Source of the DNA: Tubulanus polymorphus
Taxonomy: Eukaryota > Nemertea > Palaeonemertea > Tubulaniformes > Tubulanidae
NCBI RefSeq assembly: GCF_964204645.1
Contig: NC_134033.1
Span: 11,057,155 to 11,121,154, forward strand
DNA: 64,000 nucleotides
Direction of reading: 5' to 3'
This document shows, piece after piece, positions 1 to 12,219 of the stretch. The position numbers and the translations under genes are program-made. Under the pieces are notes generated by a model that was not told the origin of the DNA, searched no databases, and saw only the letters and a program-made list of their open reading frames with translations. Within the stretch, counting starts at the first letter, position 1. Every line of letters begins with the position of its first letter.

Positions 1-2
1 AT

Positions 3-126
3 AGGTCACGCGAATAGAATGTTGAAAACCTTGGGGTAATCAAACTGAATCACTCCAAGATAAAGTTGAACAAACCGGTTGCTTATGACATGTAGAATAC
101 ATTGATGTAATTGAAATTGATGATAA
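3..126 (+). repeat. Direct repeat, left copy
   Basis: About 124 bp that recur in the same orientation at 1604-1729 with roughly 85-90% identity by eye. The left copy begins at the window edge, so its true start may lie outside. The two copies bracket about 1.5 kb with no recognisable coding capacity. They could be termini of a non-autonomous element or two copies of one dispersed repeat. Confidence 0.75.
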
Positions 127-1603
127 TTCTCCAGTAGACATTATCGCCGATAGTAGCTTTCACTTAACGCAATCAATCTAATTTACGCGTGCTCAATTAA
201 TACTACGCTACGTGCCCGTTTAGGTTTAGTTTCGGCTTCAATCAGGTCAGATCAATTAGGCAGATGGCGCTAAGATCGCAAAGGTCCATTATCGTTCATT
301 TGTAGTTTCTATCAAATTTCACGAAAATTGTAACATCTGTATACGAGAGGACCATGATGTACATATATCGGTCATTAAGCATCTTGTCTCATTTCATAAC
401 CTGTTTAAGAAGCCTTTTAGTTGCCTTTGATGTTCGGGTTTTTCCAACTGACCCCGCTCACCGAATATGTCGACAGGATGACTCGCAAATTCGTGAAGCG
501 TTCCATATTTTTTCTTTATTTTCAAGTAATTTATTAAGATTCTCCACCTATGTTATGGTCCATATATCCAATGCTGTGAATCCGGGTTGGGTTGTCCAAC
601 TAGCGTCGTAGTAATAATTCCTCTTAACGATGGTGCGAGGACACTCTCTTAGATCAGATCTCAGTCCTTGATCTTGACTTCTTACACGGCTTTCAGATAT
701 GACTTAACAATTTCTAAGTTATCTTTCGTTTATTTCCTCTTACTTGATGTATACAGATTATTCCTCGAAGCTCTCTCTAAAACCTCTTCTCTCCAGCCTC
801 CCTATTTATATCCCTTTCTCTTGTGTAACGTGTGCAGGTCCTCTTCCGCATATGGCTTGGAATTCATGGCTTGTGACGTATTTATACGTCACAACATTCC
901 TCCCATCCATATATGGGCGATGACGTGTCAGCACACGTCACAATTTTCTAAAAATATATTTTTGCACTCAACGGAGTCCATGGCCGCACCATATTAGGTT
1001 TACCTACGTAGACACATACGTCACTTCCACACTTGTTAATTTATATAATTTCTATATATGTTAATGTATATACATATCCACGCAGGTTGTCTGATACTGC
1101 AATACTGGCCATGAACTCCAGCTTCCATGCACTAATTGTTGATATCGTTTAACCGCTGATAACTGAACCCTACTAATATGTTCCCGAAAGCTTTATTGGT
1201 ATAATTCATGAAAGCCCAATAATATATATATATATATATCCTTAACGTCTTCATAATAGTATAACTTGTAGCTCGGATTGTTTTCTGGAACAAATCCATT
1301 AAATGTTTGGGCTCAATATTGTTAACATATTTTAGAAATTAGTTTATTAGTTGTTTGATTGAAAATGATCGCATATTTACAGGTTTATATCATCCTTACA
1401 ATTGACATTGCCTGCTTCTGATAGCGGAAGCAATCTGTTGAATTATATATTGTTCGAAACATCCAACTGTGATGTAACACGCGACTGTTCATCTGAACAT
1501 CTGAACGCGTTTGTTTAGTTGTTACCTTCACAGCTAACTGTGTTACTGACTATCAGTTCAGAGATCCGGCACGTGCGCGATGCATTACATTGAAAGTCAA
1601 ATT

Positions 1604-1729
1604 AGGTCAAACGAATAGAATGTTGAAAACCTTGGAATAATCAGACTGAATTACTCCAAGATAAAGAAAAACCTACCGGTTACCCATAACATGTAGAATA
1701 CATTGATGTAATTGAAATTGATGATAATA
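1604..1729 (+). repeat. Direct repeat, right copy
   Basis: Right-hand partner of the repeat at 3-126. Similarity starts at the shared aggtca and ends at the shared tgatgataat, after which the two loci diverge. Confidence 0.75.
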
Positions 1730-1755
1730 ATGATAATATTGCAGACAATATTTAG

Positions 1756-1833
1756 TGTTTACCCGGATAACCTGTTCCTCGTGTTTACCCGGATAACCTG
1801 TTCCTCATGTTTACCCGGAGAACCCGTTCCTCG
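1756..1833 (+). repeat. 26-bp tandem repeat, three copies
   Basis: Three consecutive units beginning tgtttacccgg and ending ctgttcctcg, with one or two substitutions in the third. The repeat sits just right of the direct-repeat copy at 1604-1729. Confidence 0.8.
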
Positions 1834-2471
1834 TGTTTACCCCGTCTCGGTACAACCATCGAAACCACGTCGGTTTCCGGAAACTGCCCGACGATCTTCA
1901 GTGGGTCCTTCGGGTGGTTCCTGCTTATATCATACAATACAATACACAATCTCATTACCTTTTTGAGGGTTGTTGTCGTGCGCATGGATAACCATGAAAT
2001 TTTTCGATACTTTGGTTTAAAAGCCTACTTACCATTTCTGCAGGAACTGTTGAGATGCAACTATATAGAGACAGTGGTCCAGGGACACCGTGCCCATTTG
2101 GTTTGAAATGCTCAACAATCAGCGAATGTCAACATTCAATGTCTTCTGGTCCCGGTTCCACAGTTATGAGTTAGAGTTAACTCCGAGTCAATTCATTTTC
2201 GATGTTTTAACTCTTCGAATTTAACTCAAAACTGCAGATCTTGATCCCGGTGAACACAATAAACCAACGACCATAGAATATATCATGAGCTACAACTTTG
2301 CAATCGATAGCGGTTACAAAATATCCAATATTCAACCCCCGATCAAACTTGGTGTTTTCAAATATTGTTTTTCCAGTAACAGTATAGCATACACGTACGG
2401 TAGAACTGTTTTACTGATAATAAGAGAAATACAATCTGATATATTGCATTTCTAAATAGAAATATCGACGT

Positions 2472-3025
2472 TTACTTACTTTCTTTAAATATGGCTTGGA
2501 TAGCGAACGATCTGCTTCGTAATGCGTTGTGCTTAAATTCGGAAACACCATAATAAGTAAAGGAATCGACTGTCGAGTCATAGGTATAATCCCGTTTTTG
2601 CTTTACAACTGAGTGAAAATCGGGATTAAAAGGAGTTGTCAAAGCGTATTCGATAACTTGACCGCCCACAGGCGGTGTCGACGAATGCCAATCGCAGTGT
2701 ATACCGACTACATCACCAGATTTAAAATGTATTCTTTCATTCTGTGCGACGTTGTATCGAGTCGGACCGACTGGTCCCAAAGGTATAAGATTACTACCAA
2801 CGTGTGTGTACTCATGTGGGCTCGAGGCCGGACGCCATATACTGAAATATATGTTAGCTGTATTTACTGCCGAGAATATATTGTATCTCCATGCTGTTAC
2901 GATTCCATCATCAGTAAATGCGTTACCAACAACGAGTATCATTTTACAATTGTATTCTTCCACGTCGTTTACGTCATTCGCCCTAGCCATCTCTATAGCG
3001 ACTAAACTGCCCAAGCTTAGTCTAT
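2472..3025 (-). CDS. Exon of an uncharacterised beta-sandwich-type protein (partial gene)
   Basis: One long minus-strand exon of about 185 codons. It begins after a good acceptor (tttgcag, phase 1) at 3025 and ends at a TAA at 2472; a donor-like gtaagt overlaps this end, so the exon could also be spliced. The sequence is rich in beta-strand-like patches and has features such as VTAWRYNIFS, YFSIWRP and the phrase SGDVVGIHCDW. I recall this layout (a TxW strand, a VWRP-like strand, a GD-[VI]-[IV]-G turn) from large uncharacterised proteins of marine invertebrates; I know no assigned function. Only two Cys are present, so a disulfide-rich extracellular fold is not implied. Upstream exons were not identified; a minus-strand ATG in good Kozak context at 3429 (AAGATGGCG) is a candidate first exon but its phase does not join cleanly. 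That the exon is real is likely; the rest of the gene is unknown. Confidence 0.6.
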
Positions 3026-5328
3026 CTGCAAAGTACAAATTAAAGACATTTTTGTCGGGTAAAGAAAGTGAAGCGTAATTAAACTGGGGCCTATTGTATA
3101 TTTTCCTATTAATTCTTGAAATATGGCAAAAACAAATCTATTACCGCTAAACGTAAATAATGGAAAATCTACTTTTCATTGTTTCTCATTAAATCAAATC
3201 ATGATATCTTGTAAAAATCGACATTTTACCAGGATTAAGACTAGTTTCCATCGTGCAAATATCATTGGAAGTCACTCGGCGAACTCGCGTAAGACCGCGT
3301 ATGATCACGTGGTACAAATCGAATCGCCTTATATAACGGACACTACAGTAACCCTGAATTTTCTGCGATTGAAAAGGCCCCCATTTTGTTTTTTGATCTA
3401 TCGACGAATGTGCTCGTCGTAGACGCCATCTTAAAACGCGAACCAACTCGCCGTATGGTACCCACGTTGGATACTCGTCTAGCTAAATGCGCCGAGTAGG
3501 GTACTCGAGTATGACGAGTTGGTTGAATAAATGGAAGATTTGACGGTGACATACGCTAGTTACTTAAATAAAAACGCCTATAAATTCATCGCATACTGAA
3601 CGATCGTTCGCTTTTGACCTATTGGTCCTAGCTTTAGTTTTGTGCAATATATCCAAAGAACAATAACGAAAATGTTTAACAACTACCTCTCCCCGAAGAT
3701 GCTGTTGAGTTTGAGCTATGAACGAAGGCTTTCTCTGTTGCAGATAAAACACATAGAACACTGTACGCGAAGATTATCATCGTCTCCAGTTGCCAAGAGT
3801 GCTTTCTCTACACGTCTTCTCAACTTCAATGCGACTGAACAAACCTATCATCGAAACAAAATTGGAATATATCTCAATTCAGAACGTCTTCAATACATTA
3901 TGGTTGCCTGGGTACTTCATTAATGTGTAAGTGTATTGGTATTGTATAAACAATACAGTATTTAGAAGAGAATACTTGAGGAAGAATGAATGACATTATT
4001 GAAATATGCATAGAAATTCCCCCGTGCAAATTTACCATAAATATTTCACAGGCTTCTCGTCGAATATAATTGCTGCAAATCGTAGATGAATGAATCGATA
4101 ATTCCATAATCGATTAATCTAGAGCATGAATTGAATTTGTAATCAAGTTCCATCTTCATTTTGTGTCGCCTGATCATTTTCTTGTGTACTAGTCTTCCGC
4201 TTGACAAAGCGCATGAACAATCGTTCAAAACATGCAACAGTGGGAGATCGAATGTACGGAAAGGGGGGGGTACCCTCTACTACGAGAATCTACGTTAAAA
4301 CTCGAAAATCACTGGCCAATCTGAGTAAGCCCTAGCCAATCTGAGTAAGCCCTAGCCAATCTGAGTAAGCCCTAGCCAAACTGAGAAAGCCCTAGCCAAT
4401 CTGAGTAAGCCCTAGCCAATCTGAGTAAGCCCTAGCCAAACTGAGAAAGCCCTAGCCAAACTGAGTAAGCCCTAGCCAATCTGAGTAAGGCCGAGCCCTT
4501 CTCAGTAAGCCAAACGTAACCTACGTAGACACATAGGGAACAAGAGATCATGTGTAAATAAAAAACGCACCGAGGAAATCAGATGTTTCACAGTTTAGGG
4601 GATTCCATCAGCGATCAGTGATGACTGTTGCATCTAAAACTGTATCAATGTTAGTCAGGTTCGGGTTTTTGCGGATTCATACTTTTTACTTTTTCATATG
4701 CACAATTACCTAAATAGATTCCCATATGTCGGCAGATTCGTCGTATACGGGCATGTGTAACACGTAGAAAAATAAACTTGAATAGAGATAGGATTGGAAC
4801 TATAGAATCTATTCTTCGGTTATTGAGTTGATAAAAACTTCCACAAAATGCTGTAGCCTAAACTCATGAGTTGATTGTGAACATTAGAGCATTTAGGAGT
4901 ACTATCGATTTTTACAGCGCATAATCCGTACATATCCCACTCTAATAAACCTATCAACAAGGGTCCGATAATCAGCTACAGTTAAACCATCCGTCTAACT
5001 TTATGGATATTCATACGTAGAGCACTTATATAGTAGTTTCACAGAGTTACCGGTGTCGAAAGGCCGCAAGAAATATTCGGATCTTATAGCTAATACGAAG
5101 GTAAGCATTGTCTAAAGTAGGTGTTCTATCTTAGGTTATTGATCTTTTCAAACAAAGGAACGCCCATCACAATCAGTATCAGAAGCTTAATACCATATAT
5201 TTGGTATCATACTAAATCCAAGAAAACTTTCTAGAAATATATTCTAATATGTTCAAAATCGTTTTAAACCAAACGCTAATGAATTCCATTTACTATTTCA
5301 GTAAACCAGGTCTGATTTAAAGATTAAG
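3026..5328. other. Intergenic; one minisatellite, no other gene supported
   Basis: No exon beyond the weak candidate at 3429 (minus). The stretch contains the 20-bp minisatellite at 4311-4512. An acceptor-like ctatttcag ends at 5300, just before the 5' leader of the gene starting at 5329. Confidence 0.5.
4311..4512 (+). repeat. 20-bp minisatellite
   Basis: About nine head-to-tail copies of a unit reading ctagccaatctgagtaagcc, with a few a/t variants. It decays at the right end. Confidence 0.9.
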
Positions 5329-8300
5329 ATGATTGATAAGATCGTGTTTTTCGTCCTGATGTGGGGTAAGTGAATACGTATTATATTTTTTCCTTTCTGT
5401 GTCACGATTCTATAAAACCAAACGGTGATTCAAAAAGCCCGGGTTCCGTGATATGAAATAGTTCTTGAATTTTTAAACTATTTTATTAGCAAAGATTTGT
5501 TACAGGTTACATTCAATCCGGCAAGTTTGAGATGGAAGTGTTTAGAGCAATATAATATAGACCTGTTGATTGATAATAAATACAAACTAAAGGAATTATT
5601 GATGTTCAGTTTTTATAAGATTTCTGACATGCTCTGTAATATTCACGATCCTCGTTAAATGGGAACTTTACCCTCCATGGTCATCGTGTAATTTGTATTA
5701 GGTCTAGCTTCCACAATATCGAGGATTCCTGAACTTGACTGTGGAGTGCACGTATAGTAGAATGAAAGAAACAAGAATTCACAGTTAGAATTGCTCGATG
5801 ATTTCGATCACAAAACGATTGAATGTCGAACAATGCAGGTATCGGTGAGCTGTATGGACCATGCAACCCCTCAATCAGTCGAAACTTCGTTAGTGTCATT
5901 ATTCTCCCGGCTCACCTCAAAATACATTTGAAGTGAAACTGAACTCATAGCCCTACACGCTATCAGTCATCGATTCACTTTCAAAAGGTGGTCCTTACCA
6001 CTTCTCACAACAACAAGAGTCCAATTCAAGTCTATGAATTTATACCCGGATGAGCTACGTTGCCCCATTTATCATGTATTTTGATGAGATTATATTTCTA
6101 CGTTAATTCGCTTGCAAAATGGTGTTATTTTGTAATACAGCAATAGTGAATTGTTCCCCGGTTGCTATACAACAAGGCGGCGATGACGACGACAAAGCTT
6201 GTATAAAAGATACGGTAAAACAGATGGTAGATTGCATGATGGGCGCCTATGATGATCTACAAAGTTTGGGCAGTTTTGACGTCATGAAAATATTACAGAC
6301 CGGTGACCACGATACGATGCTTAAAATATGCGAGTAAGTTGAATTACAAACTTCGTATCATTATTATATCAATAGAAATGAATAAATTAGGGACTGGGGC
6401 ACTTTCCTGAGCAGAAGGGACTGGGGCACGTCTGGAGTAGAAGGGACTGGGGCACGTCTGGAGTAGATGTATATCACCTTAGAATTTGATTTGGCCTCAT
6501 CATTTGACGTCACATGATTTGACGTGAATACATTTTGAAGTAAAGTTAGATTAAAGTACAAATTGTTCACAAGTTGAAATCTTCGAGATTCGTTTTATGC
6601 TGAGATAGTACGTCGTCTCAAAATCAAAGTGTCCTAAAATTTTAATTCATGCCGAACTACGCGTAATAGCGATTTCACAAACAGATAAGATTTTTGCTTA
6701 CAACTGCTATTTACCGGGACACCCGCAGTGAGCAATTTTACCTACATCCACCGTCAAACCATCTATCGTGGCCACGATACTATCGTTGTAACATGTCCAT
6801 TGAGTAGCTCGATGAATGCTCAAATTACAAAAAGTATCCACCACTTTCGCGATCATATAGATTGCAAACCTCCTGCGTAATAACTGGAAATATGATTACT
6901 AGATTAGTACTCGATTCAATAGTGAATAATGTAAATAATCAGATATTGCGTCTCGGGGGATGATAAATCTACGTACGACCACTAAATGTAGAATTCTTGG
7001 GCCACCGTTACATTCAGTTATATCGGGGTTTTACACTATTGCGAATACGTATCACCGTATCAACACCGGCTTCCTGTGATCGTAGAATCTAACTATTTTT
7101 TTAGAGGTGGGACATTTGATGAAATAGTCATGTGTACTGAGATGGCCCTGGAAACGTGTCCCGCAATAGTAGCGGCTTCGGGTGGTAGTCGCAATGATAT
7201 CAATAATGCTAAGCAATCTATAGACTATATGTGCCGTAATCACGACGGTAAGTACTGGTCCATCGGATCGAATATAGGCGCTACACGTAGTTCCTTATGG
7301 CGTAGTTCCTTATAGTCGCTGCAAAAATAATGAATTAAGTTGATCTCGTCTGATCGCCTGATAGCAGTAGCGCTTATTCGGAATTTATCATATAAGCACG
7401 TATTCAAAAAAGCAGCAACAGCAAAAAAACTTCATATGTTTAAGCTATAAAGGGATTACCGTACTGAAATAACCTGAAACTTTCTTCATCCGAAAGTGAA
7501 CGGTTGCTCGCCATGTTCCACACACAGATCGTTTCGAATCGTTGAATTACATCCCAACCGATGTGTGGAATCAAAGCACCCAAAATGTGCATATATTGAT
7601 TTTCTTACTCGTTCCCAATATTGATTTATAATTTCTAAACAAAAGTAATGAAAATTATAATCAGCGTAAGAGTCTTTGGCCACGAGAATGAAAAATGAAT
7701 ATCATGAATTTCATCTAAGGACGTCTTTGGAAAATGTTGTATTATTCAATTTGAAATCGGACGTGCATTAATTGTGATAAATGTATTGTAGAGTTGTTGG
7801 AAGTTTTGCCGTGTTATCAAAAGTCCGCGAAAGCTTTGGAAAATTGCAGAAAAAGAGCTAATGAAATACGTAGAGAGGACGACCGACACGCTGAATGCAG
7901 GTATCTACTTTATATCAGTTAGTGAACCAAAATGAATTGCTATGAATTGCAATTACTGCACCATCCGAAAAAACAATATTTACGTGAAAGTTAGTTGTGC
8001 CATTATATGTTGTGTGTTGGATTATGAATTCATGGCCTCAAAAATGAAGTCCGTAATTATTTCTTATCAAATTGCTAAGTTCCTTGATTCGGTTGGAATC
8101 CAATCTACATCATTAGATGCGAAAGGCGTTATTCAGAAATTGACAGTCGGATTCATATTGAATAATGATTTTGTTTTGCAAGAGGTCTGGAGTGGGAGAT
8201 AGCTTGCAGTATCGGCGTTGTGTCCAATCGACGTGAATGCAAATTAAACGCAGTTGCATTCCTGTCCGACCTAGAAAAACGTCAACGCCCCCTAGCGTGC

Positions 8301-8555
8301 AAGAATCCAGATGAGGATAATCACGTGGTTACCTACCAGCCAATCGACGACGGTCCTAAACAGGAGCACGAGATAAAGGAGGTTGAACCATCAGAGGAAG
8401 AGGAACCAGAATTCAAAGCAGGCGAATCTAAAAACACGGATAACTACAAGCGAAACGGATCAATGACCTTGACACCTTCATTTATCGTGGTGTTGGTGTG
8501 CTGCTGTTACGTGAGTCTTATTCTTCGGAGAACAAGTGAATTAAGTTCCGGCTAG
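5329..8555 (+). CDS. Cysteine-rich secreted or membrane-anchored protein, five exons
   Basis: Exons 5329-5365, 6141-6333, 7105-7247, 7792-7900 and 8210-8555 join in phase to 275 codons plus stop. The first exon encodes MIDKIVFFVLMWG, which continues hydrophobically into exon 2, a signal peptide probably cleaved just after the Cys-Ser-Pro region. The mature part starts acidic (a DDDDK run) and carries evenly spread cysteines in helix-like segments over exons 2-5 (for example CIKD, MVDCMM, MLKICE, MCTEMALETC, YMCRN, LPCYQ, LENCRK). A Glu-rich stretch follows, and the C-terminus is hydrophobic (FIVVLVCCCYVSLIL) with a short tail: a TM segment or a GPI signal. A polyadenylation signal AATAAA lies at 8705. 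The layout resembles invertebrate helical cysteine-rich ectodomain families such as DUF19 or the 27-kDa hemolymph protein group, but I cannot assign one. The exon model is well supported; the function is unknown. Confidence 0.72.
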
Positions 8556-11165
8556 ACTTAAACGGGGCATTGTTTTTCGTATTTTTAACATTGTCCGTGC
8601 GGTGAACGTTCACCAGAAATTATCATTATCTTCTTTATTCATAGAATGCATCATTACAAAAAGGCATTTTACCATAGTAAACGGAATAGAGTTAGAAAAT
8701 TTCAAATAAATGACGTAAGTCTTCATTTCAATATTTCGAGATTTTCTGGCACAATACTAAATATCAGATACTGCGCAGCACTTAAAATATGTAAAATGAA
8801 ACCTAATGATGTGACCTTCTAATCAATGAATCAGTGTATTTATACATATTTTCATGTTATTCGTTGTTTTCAGCTGTAAATGTACATAATCGAACACGAT
8901 CCGTACGGAGACTCGTTCGCACTTTAGCTTATACATTTATGTACCTGTGTGTATTTGAAATATATACATGATATAGATATCGCTTCATTTATTAATCAAA
9001 CTGGTCGATTGGCTATACAACAACCCGGCATGCCTGGTTGTTCCGACGCGATAAATACGATGTTTCTGTCAACAAAACATTACTGGTGATAGATAAACAT
9101 ATTGACGCTTAGCCAGAAAAACTGCGATGACAAGAAGCCTGACAGAAATATGACGCGCCGTAGAATTAGAAGATTACTCGTGGATTGTGACCCGATAATT
9201 GGGGTCAGATATGAACATAATCTCTCGTATCAACAGAGGATAAAACGCGTTTAGTGACAAAATAAATGGACGTCTTTTCGATATGGTGTCATTTAATCTA
9301 TTCTAGGGACTGTCCATAAATAATGTCCACATAGAATTGTACAATTTTTGTAAAATGATTTACAGATATCCGGCCATGAGCTGCTAACGCAGGCGCCCGA
9401 TTGTGCACGTGCAGTTGGTGAAGGCGCGAGTTCGTGTGTCCCCGTGTGGTCCCTAGATCGCGTCTCAAATTCTATACGAATTTGCTGTTACAGGTATAAC
9501 TCAGAATTTGCACAATTTGCTCACGAGATGACGTATTTTCAACCCAGCACCGACCGAATGAATCAGGCCCAACTCAGGAGTTTTATATGCTGAGGTAGTT
9601 TACGTTCTGAGAGATGAAAGTGAAGTAATATTTTCAATTTACTCCTATGAATAAACAGTATTTTTATAGCCAGACACAAGTAGTTCACAAATGCGAATTC
9701 GGCGGCTATGGTAATAATCTTGATTAATATGTTTTCCTGCATGATTTGAATAAAATAAGTTGATTTAATGGTTACTTTATAAATGTGTTTTGCTATGGGA
9801 TATGAATAAGATAAGTAGATTTAATCGTTTAATGAATTGGGATAAAGATACAACTCGAGCTATTAGATTGAAATAAAAACCAACGTATGAATACAACATG
9901 TTAAACGATGTCTGAGGCAACACAAACTAACTAGGTTGTTGAGCCTGATATTTAGGAATCGATGTTTTCTCTTCACAAAACAGAATCACCCCTACCGATC
10001 AACTCCATCAACAATGTATGAAACAAATTCTATCGTCAAAAACGATTCTACCGACCCGCCAACCGGTTCACAATCGAAAGAAAATGTCTGGTCACTTTCA
10101 CAGCGATTCGAATCTACCACAAGTTGTCTCTTCTGTAAAACAAATGTTTTTCAGTGTGGCCTATAGGAGTCACGTTTATCGTCATTATGGAAATGTGAAA
10201 AGCAAATGAATGAATTTCTCGCGGATTTTGACAGTTTCAGGAAATGATATACGGTTTTTGGACGACATATAACTGTGTGTCTGACAATAGATACTGTATG
10301 CGCTGTTCATTCATTTGATTGCAGTAGATCGTGCTACATCGAAGTGAGTGAATATTATTCAAGCTTTTCGTAGATTTCTTATCTCATCTAGGAAACTGAT
10401 TTCTCAGTTAGATTAATAATAAATTGTTCATCGAAAATTAATCGCAATTTTAGCTAATCTAACTATAACTAGTTATTATTAATATTAGTATTACTAATTA
10501 TTATCATTATTAGTATTAGTATCATTAACTTCATATGTAATTATCACTTAGTGTTTATCAATTCCCTTTTTCACATTGCAATCCTCTATCAGGCACAGCC
10601 CCTAGGGTTTGGGCTTGTCCTTCTTAAACGTGTGCCTATTTGTCTATGAAATCATATCTAAATGAAGTATGTTTATAATCTTGTACATATTATAAGTAAA
10701 TAAATCATTCGTTCATTCACTGATTGGTGCACACATAGACGTAATCAAACGGAGACGATTCGGCCCGAGTCAAACCTTCCCGGCCCGCGGCCCGAGGCCC
10801 GCCTGGTTGACTGAAAGCGTGTTCAATCGTATACCACTCACTCGTTACTAATTACATTAAAACGCGATGCTGCGGCAAGCGAGTCGAGTAACTTCCGGGA
10901 CCGATAAGCGTTTAAATGGAATAATTTTATCCATGCTACAACATGCGCGTGGTCCAAACAGTTTAGTCGGGACGTGTCAACCAGACATGATCTCGTTTGA
11001 CACCAGAGCGAACTAGTGGCCGGGGCCTTCTCTGGCACGGACCATATTTGGCCCGGATAAAATTTCTCCTTGCTCGCTACCATTTTAGACATACGCGTGA
11101 AAGTAACTTAAACGTGAGTTGTTAATAAACAATAAAAGCAATAAAATCAGATATTTGATTCCAGA
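8556..11165. other. Intergenic; no gene recognised
   Basis: The first 150 bases are 3' UTR of the preceding gene (AATAAA at 8705). The rest is AT-rich, with a run of tta/att triplets around 10460-10530 and a small GC-rich patch near 10760-10810. Open frames around 9936-10209 and 10838-11092 show no domain and no exon-like ends. Confidence 0.45.
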
Positions 11166-12219
11166 ATGGTTTCGTTTAAACTAATAATTCTGTTGGTAAC
11201 GGTATCGCTCGCCTGTGCTGCTGAAGGTAAGTATATACTGTAATAGATTTGGTTTAATAGATTTTCTTTTCGTCAGAATTTACTCATTCTTCATATCTTC
11301 ACCATCACGTTTGTTTATTTGTATTTTCAAGCGTTTGGTGATGAAAGGGTTGGTGTATTAGTGAAACGTAAGTTTGTAAATTTCAGTTTAATAAATGCTT
11401 TCTACACGTTGACATATTTTCAGTCAGCCCTCGATATACCGCGGGCCCGCATCGGTGAAGAACGATTTTGGCGGTATAGAGAGTATGGCGGTATATCGGG
11501 GGTGTTTTACTATGTATTTGTATTAAGATGTTCATCGAGAAAACCTGGCGGTAGGCGGTAAATGGGAGGGCGGTATATCGGGGTTGACTGTACACAGTGT
11601 ATCAAAAGAAATCATCTCTGTTTAAAACCTGCAGATTTGACTCTGGTCTCGTCTCCTAACGTAGTTTCGTGTAGATTCATTGGAAACATTTAGTAACGCC
11701 TTCGACATGCTCAAAGAAATATCCTTTCTTTTCTTTCGGGCCTTCCAATGTTCCTAGATCCAATCCGATATTAAGGAAGTCGGAAGAAAAATTGACCGAA
11801 AATCTCATCTGGACACAGTTTTACAGTTCTGAGCTCGATTTAACTTTGAGTTACAAATAGAAAGATTTGATATAGTCAGATTTCAGTTCTACAGTTCTGA
11901 GCTCGATTTAACTTACAGAGTTACAAATAGAAAGCTTTGATATAGTCAGGTTTCAGTCGAACAAGTCCTGTATAAAGTCTAATGTTGCTGCATTCCCTAA
12001 CGTAGCTACGTCTCCAAACCGAAATACTTGTTTTAAAGGGCCTATATATACTATGCTATCTTTTAGATGTTATCTAATATACGGTTTCTTATCTATAACT
12101 TGTCTGCCGTTGTAGGTGCCTGTACAAATCAGATCGGAGATGTGGCGTGTTCTCGACTAACCTGTGGGAGTCAAAAACATAAACTTGTGATGTGCAAAAA
12201 GAAATGCGGCACTTGTTAA
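11166..12219 (+). CDS. ShK-type cysteine-rich peptide precursor (toxin-like), three exons
   Basis: Exons 11166-11226, 11332-11367 and 12116-12219 join in phase to 66 codons plus stop. Exon 1 encodes a hydrophobic signal peptide of about 19-20 residues. Exon 2 encodes a short propeptide ending Lys-Arg, with the Arg codon split by the second intron, so a furin-like cut would fall just at the exon 3 boundary. Exon 3 encodes the whole mature peptide, about 33 residues with six cysteines. Loop sizes between them are 8, 4, 9, 3 and 2 residues, close to the ShK pattern, and it ends in the family-typical CGTC. The lysine-rich segment before the last two cysteines fits ShK peptides; a single isolated Lys-Tyr-type channel-blocking dyad cannot be confirmed. 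ShK domains occur in potassium-channel toxins and also in harmless secreted proteins, so a venom role is inference. AATAAA is at 12261. An acceptor-like tttgattccag ends one base before the ATG, suggesting a 5' non-coding exon. No break is present. Confidence 0.82.
11421..11590. mobile_element. Foldback element in intron 2 of the ShK gene
   Basis: Imperfect terminal inverted repeats of about 22 bp (cagtcagccctcgatataccgc and gcggtatatcggggttgactg) bound 170 bp with further internal inverted copies of gcggtata. The termini resemble pogo/Tigger-type TIRs. A target duplication is not clear. Confidence 0.6.

Larger units (their letters stand above)
1..2471. other. No gene recognised; repeat-bearing flank
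   Basis: I see no convincing coding exon here. Open frames on both strands are short, have no domain signature, and do not join in phase. The stretch holds a pair of direct repeats about 1.6 kb apart and a three-copy 26-bp tandem repeat near 1756-1833. A TA run lies near 1220. Confidence 0.5.

Noticed and set aside
8220-8555. A separate 111-codon gene
   Set aside because: It is the last exon of the five-exon gene starting at 5329; its apparent start codon is not needed and the splice phase fits.
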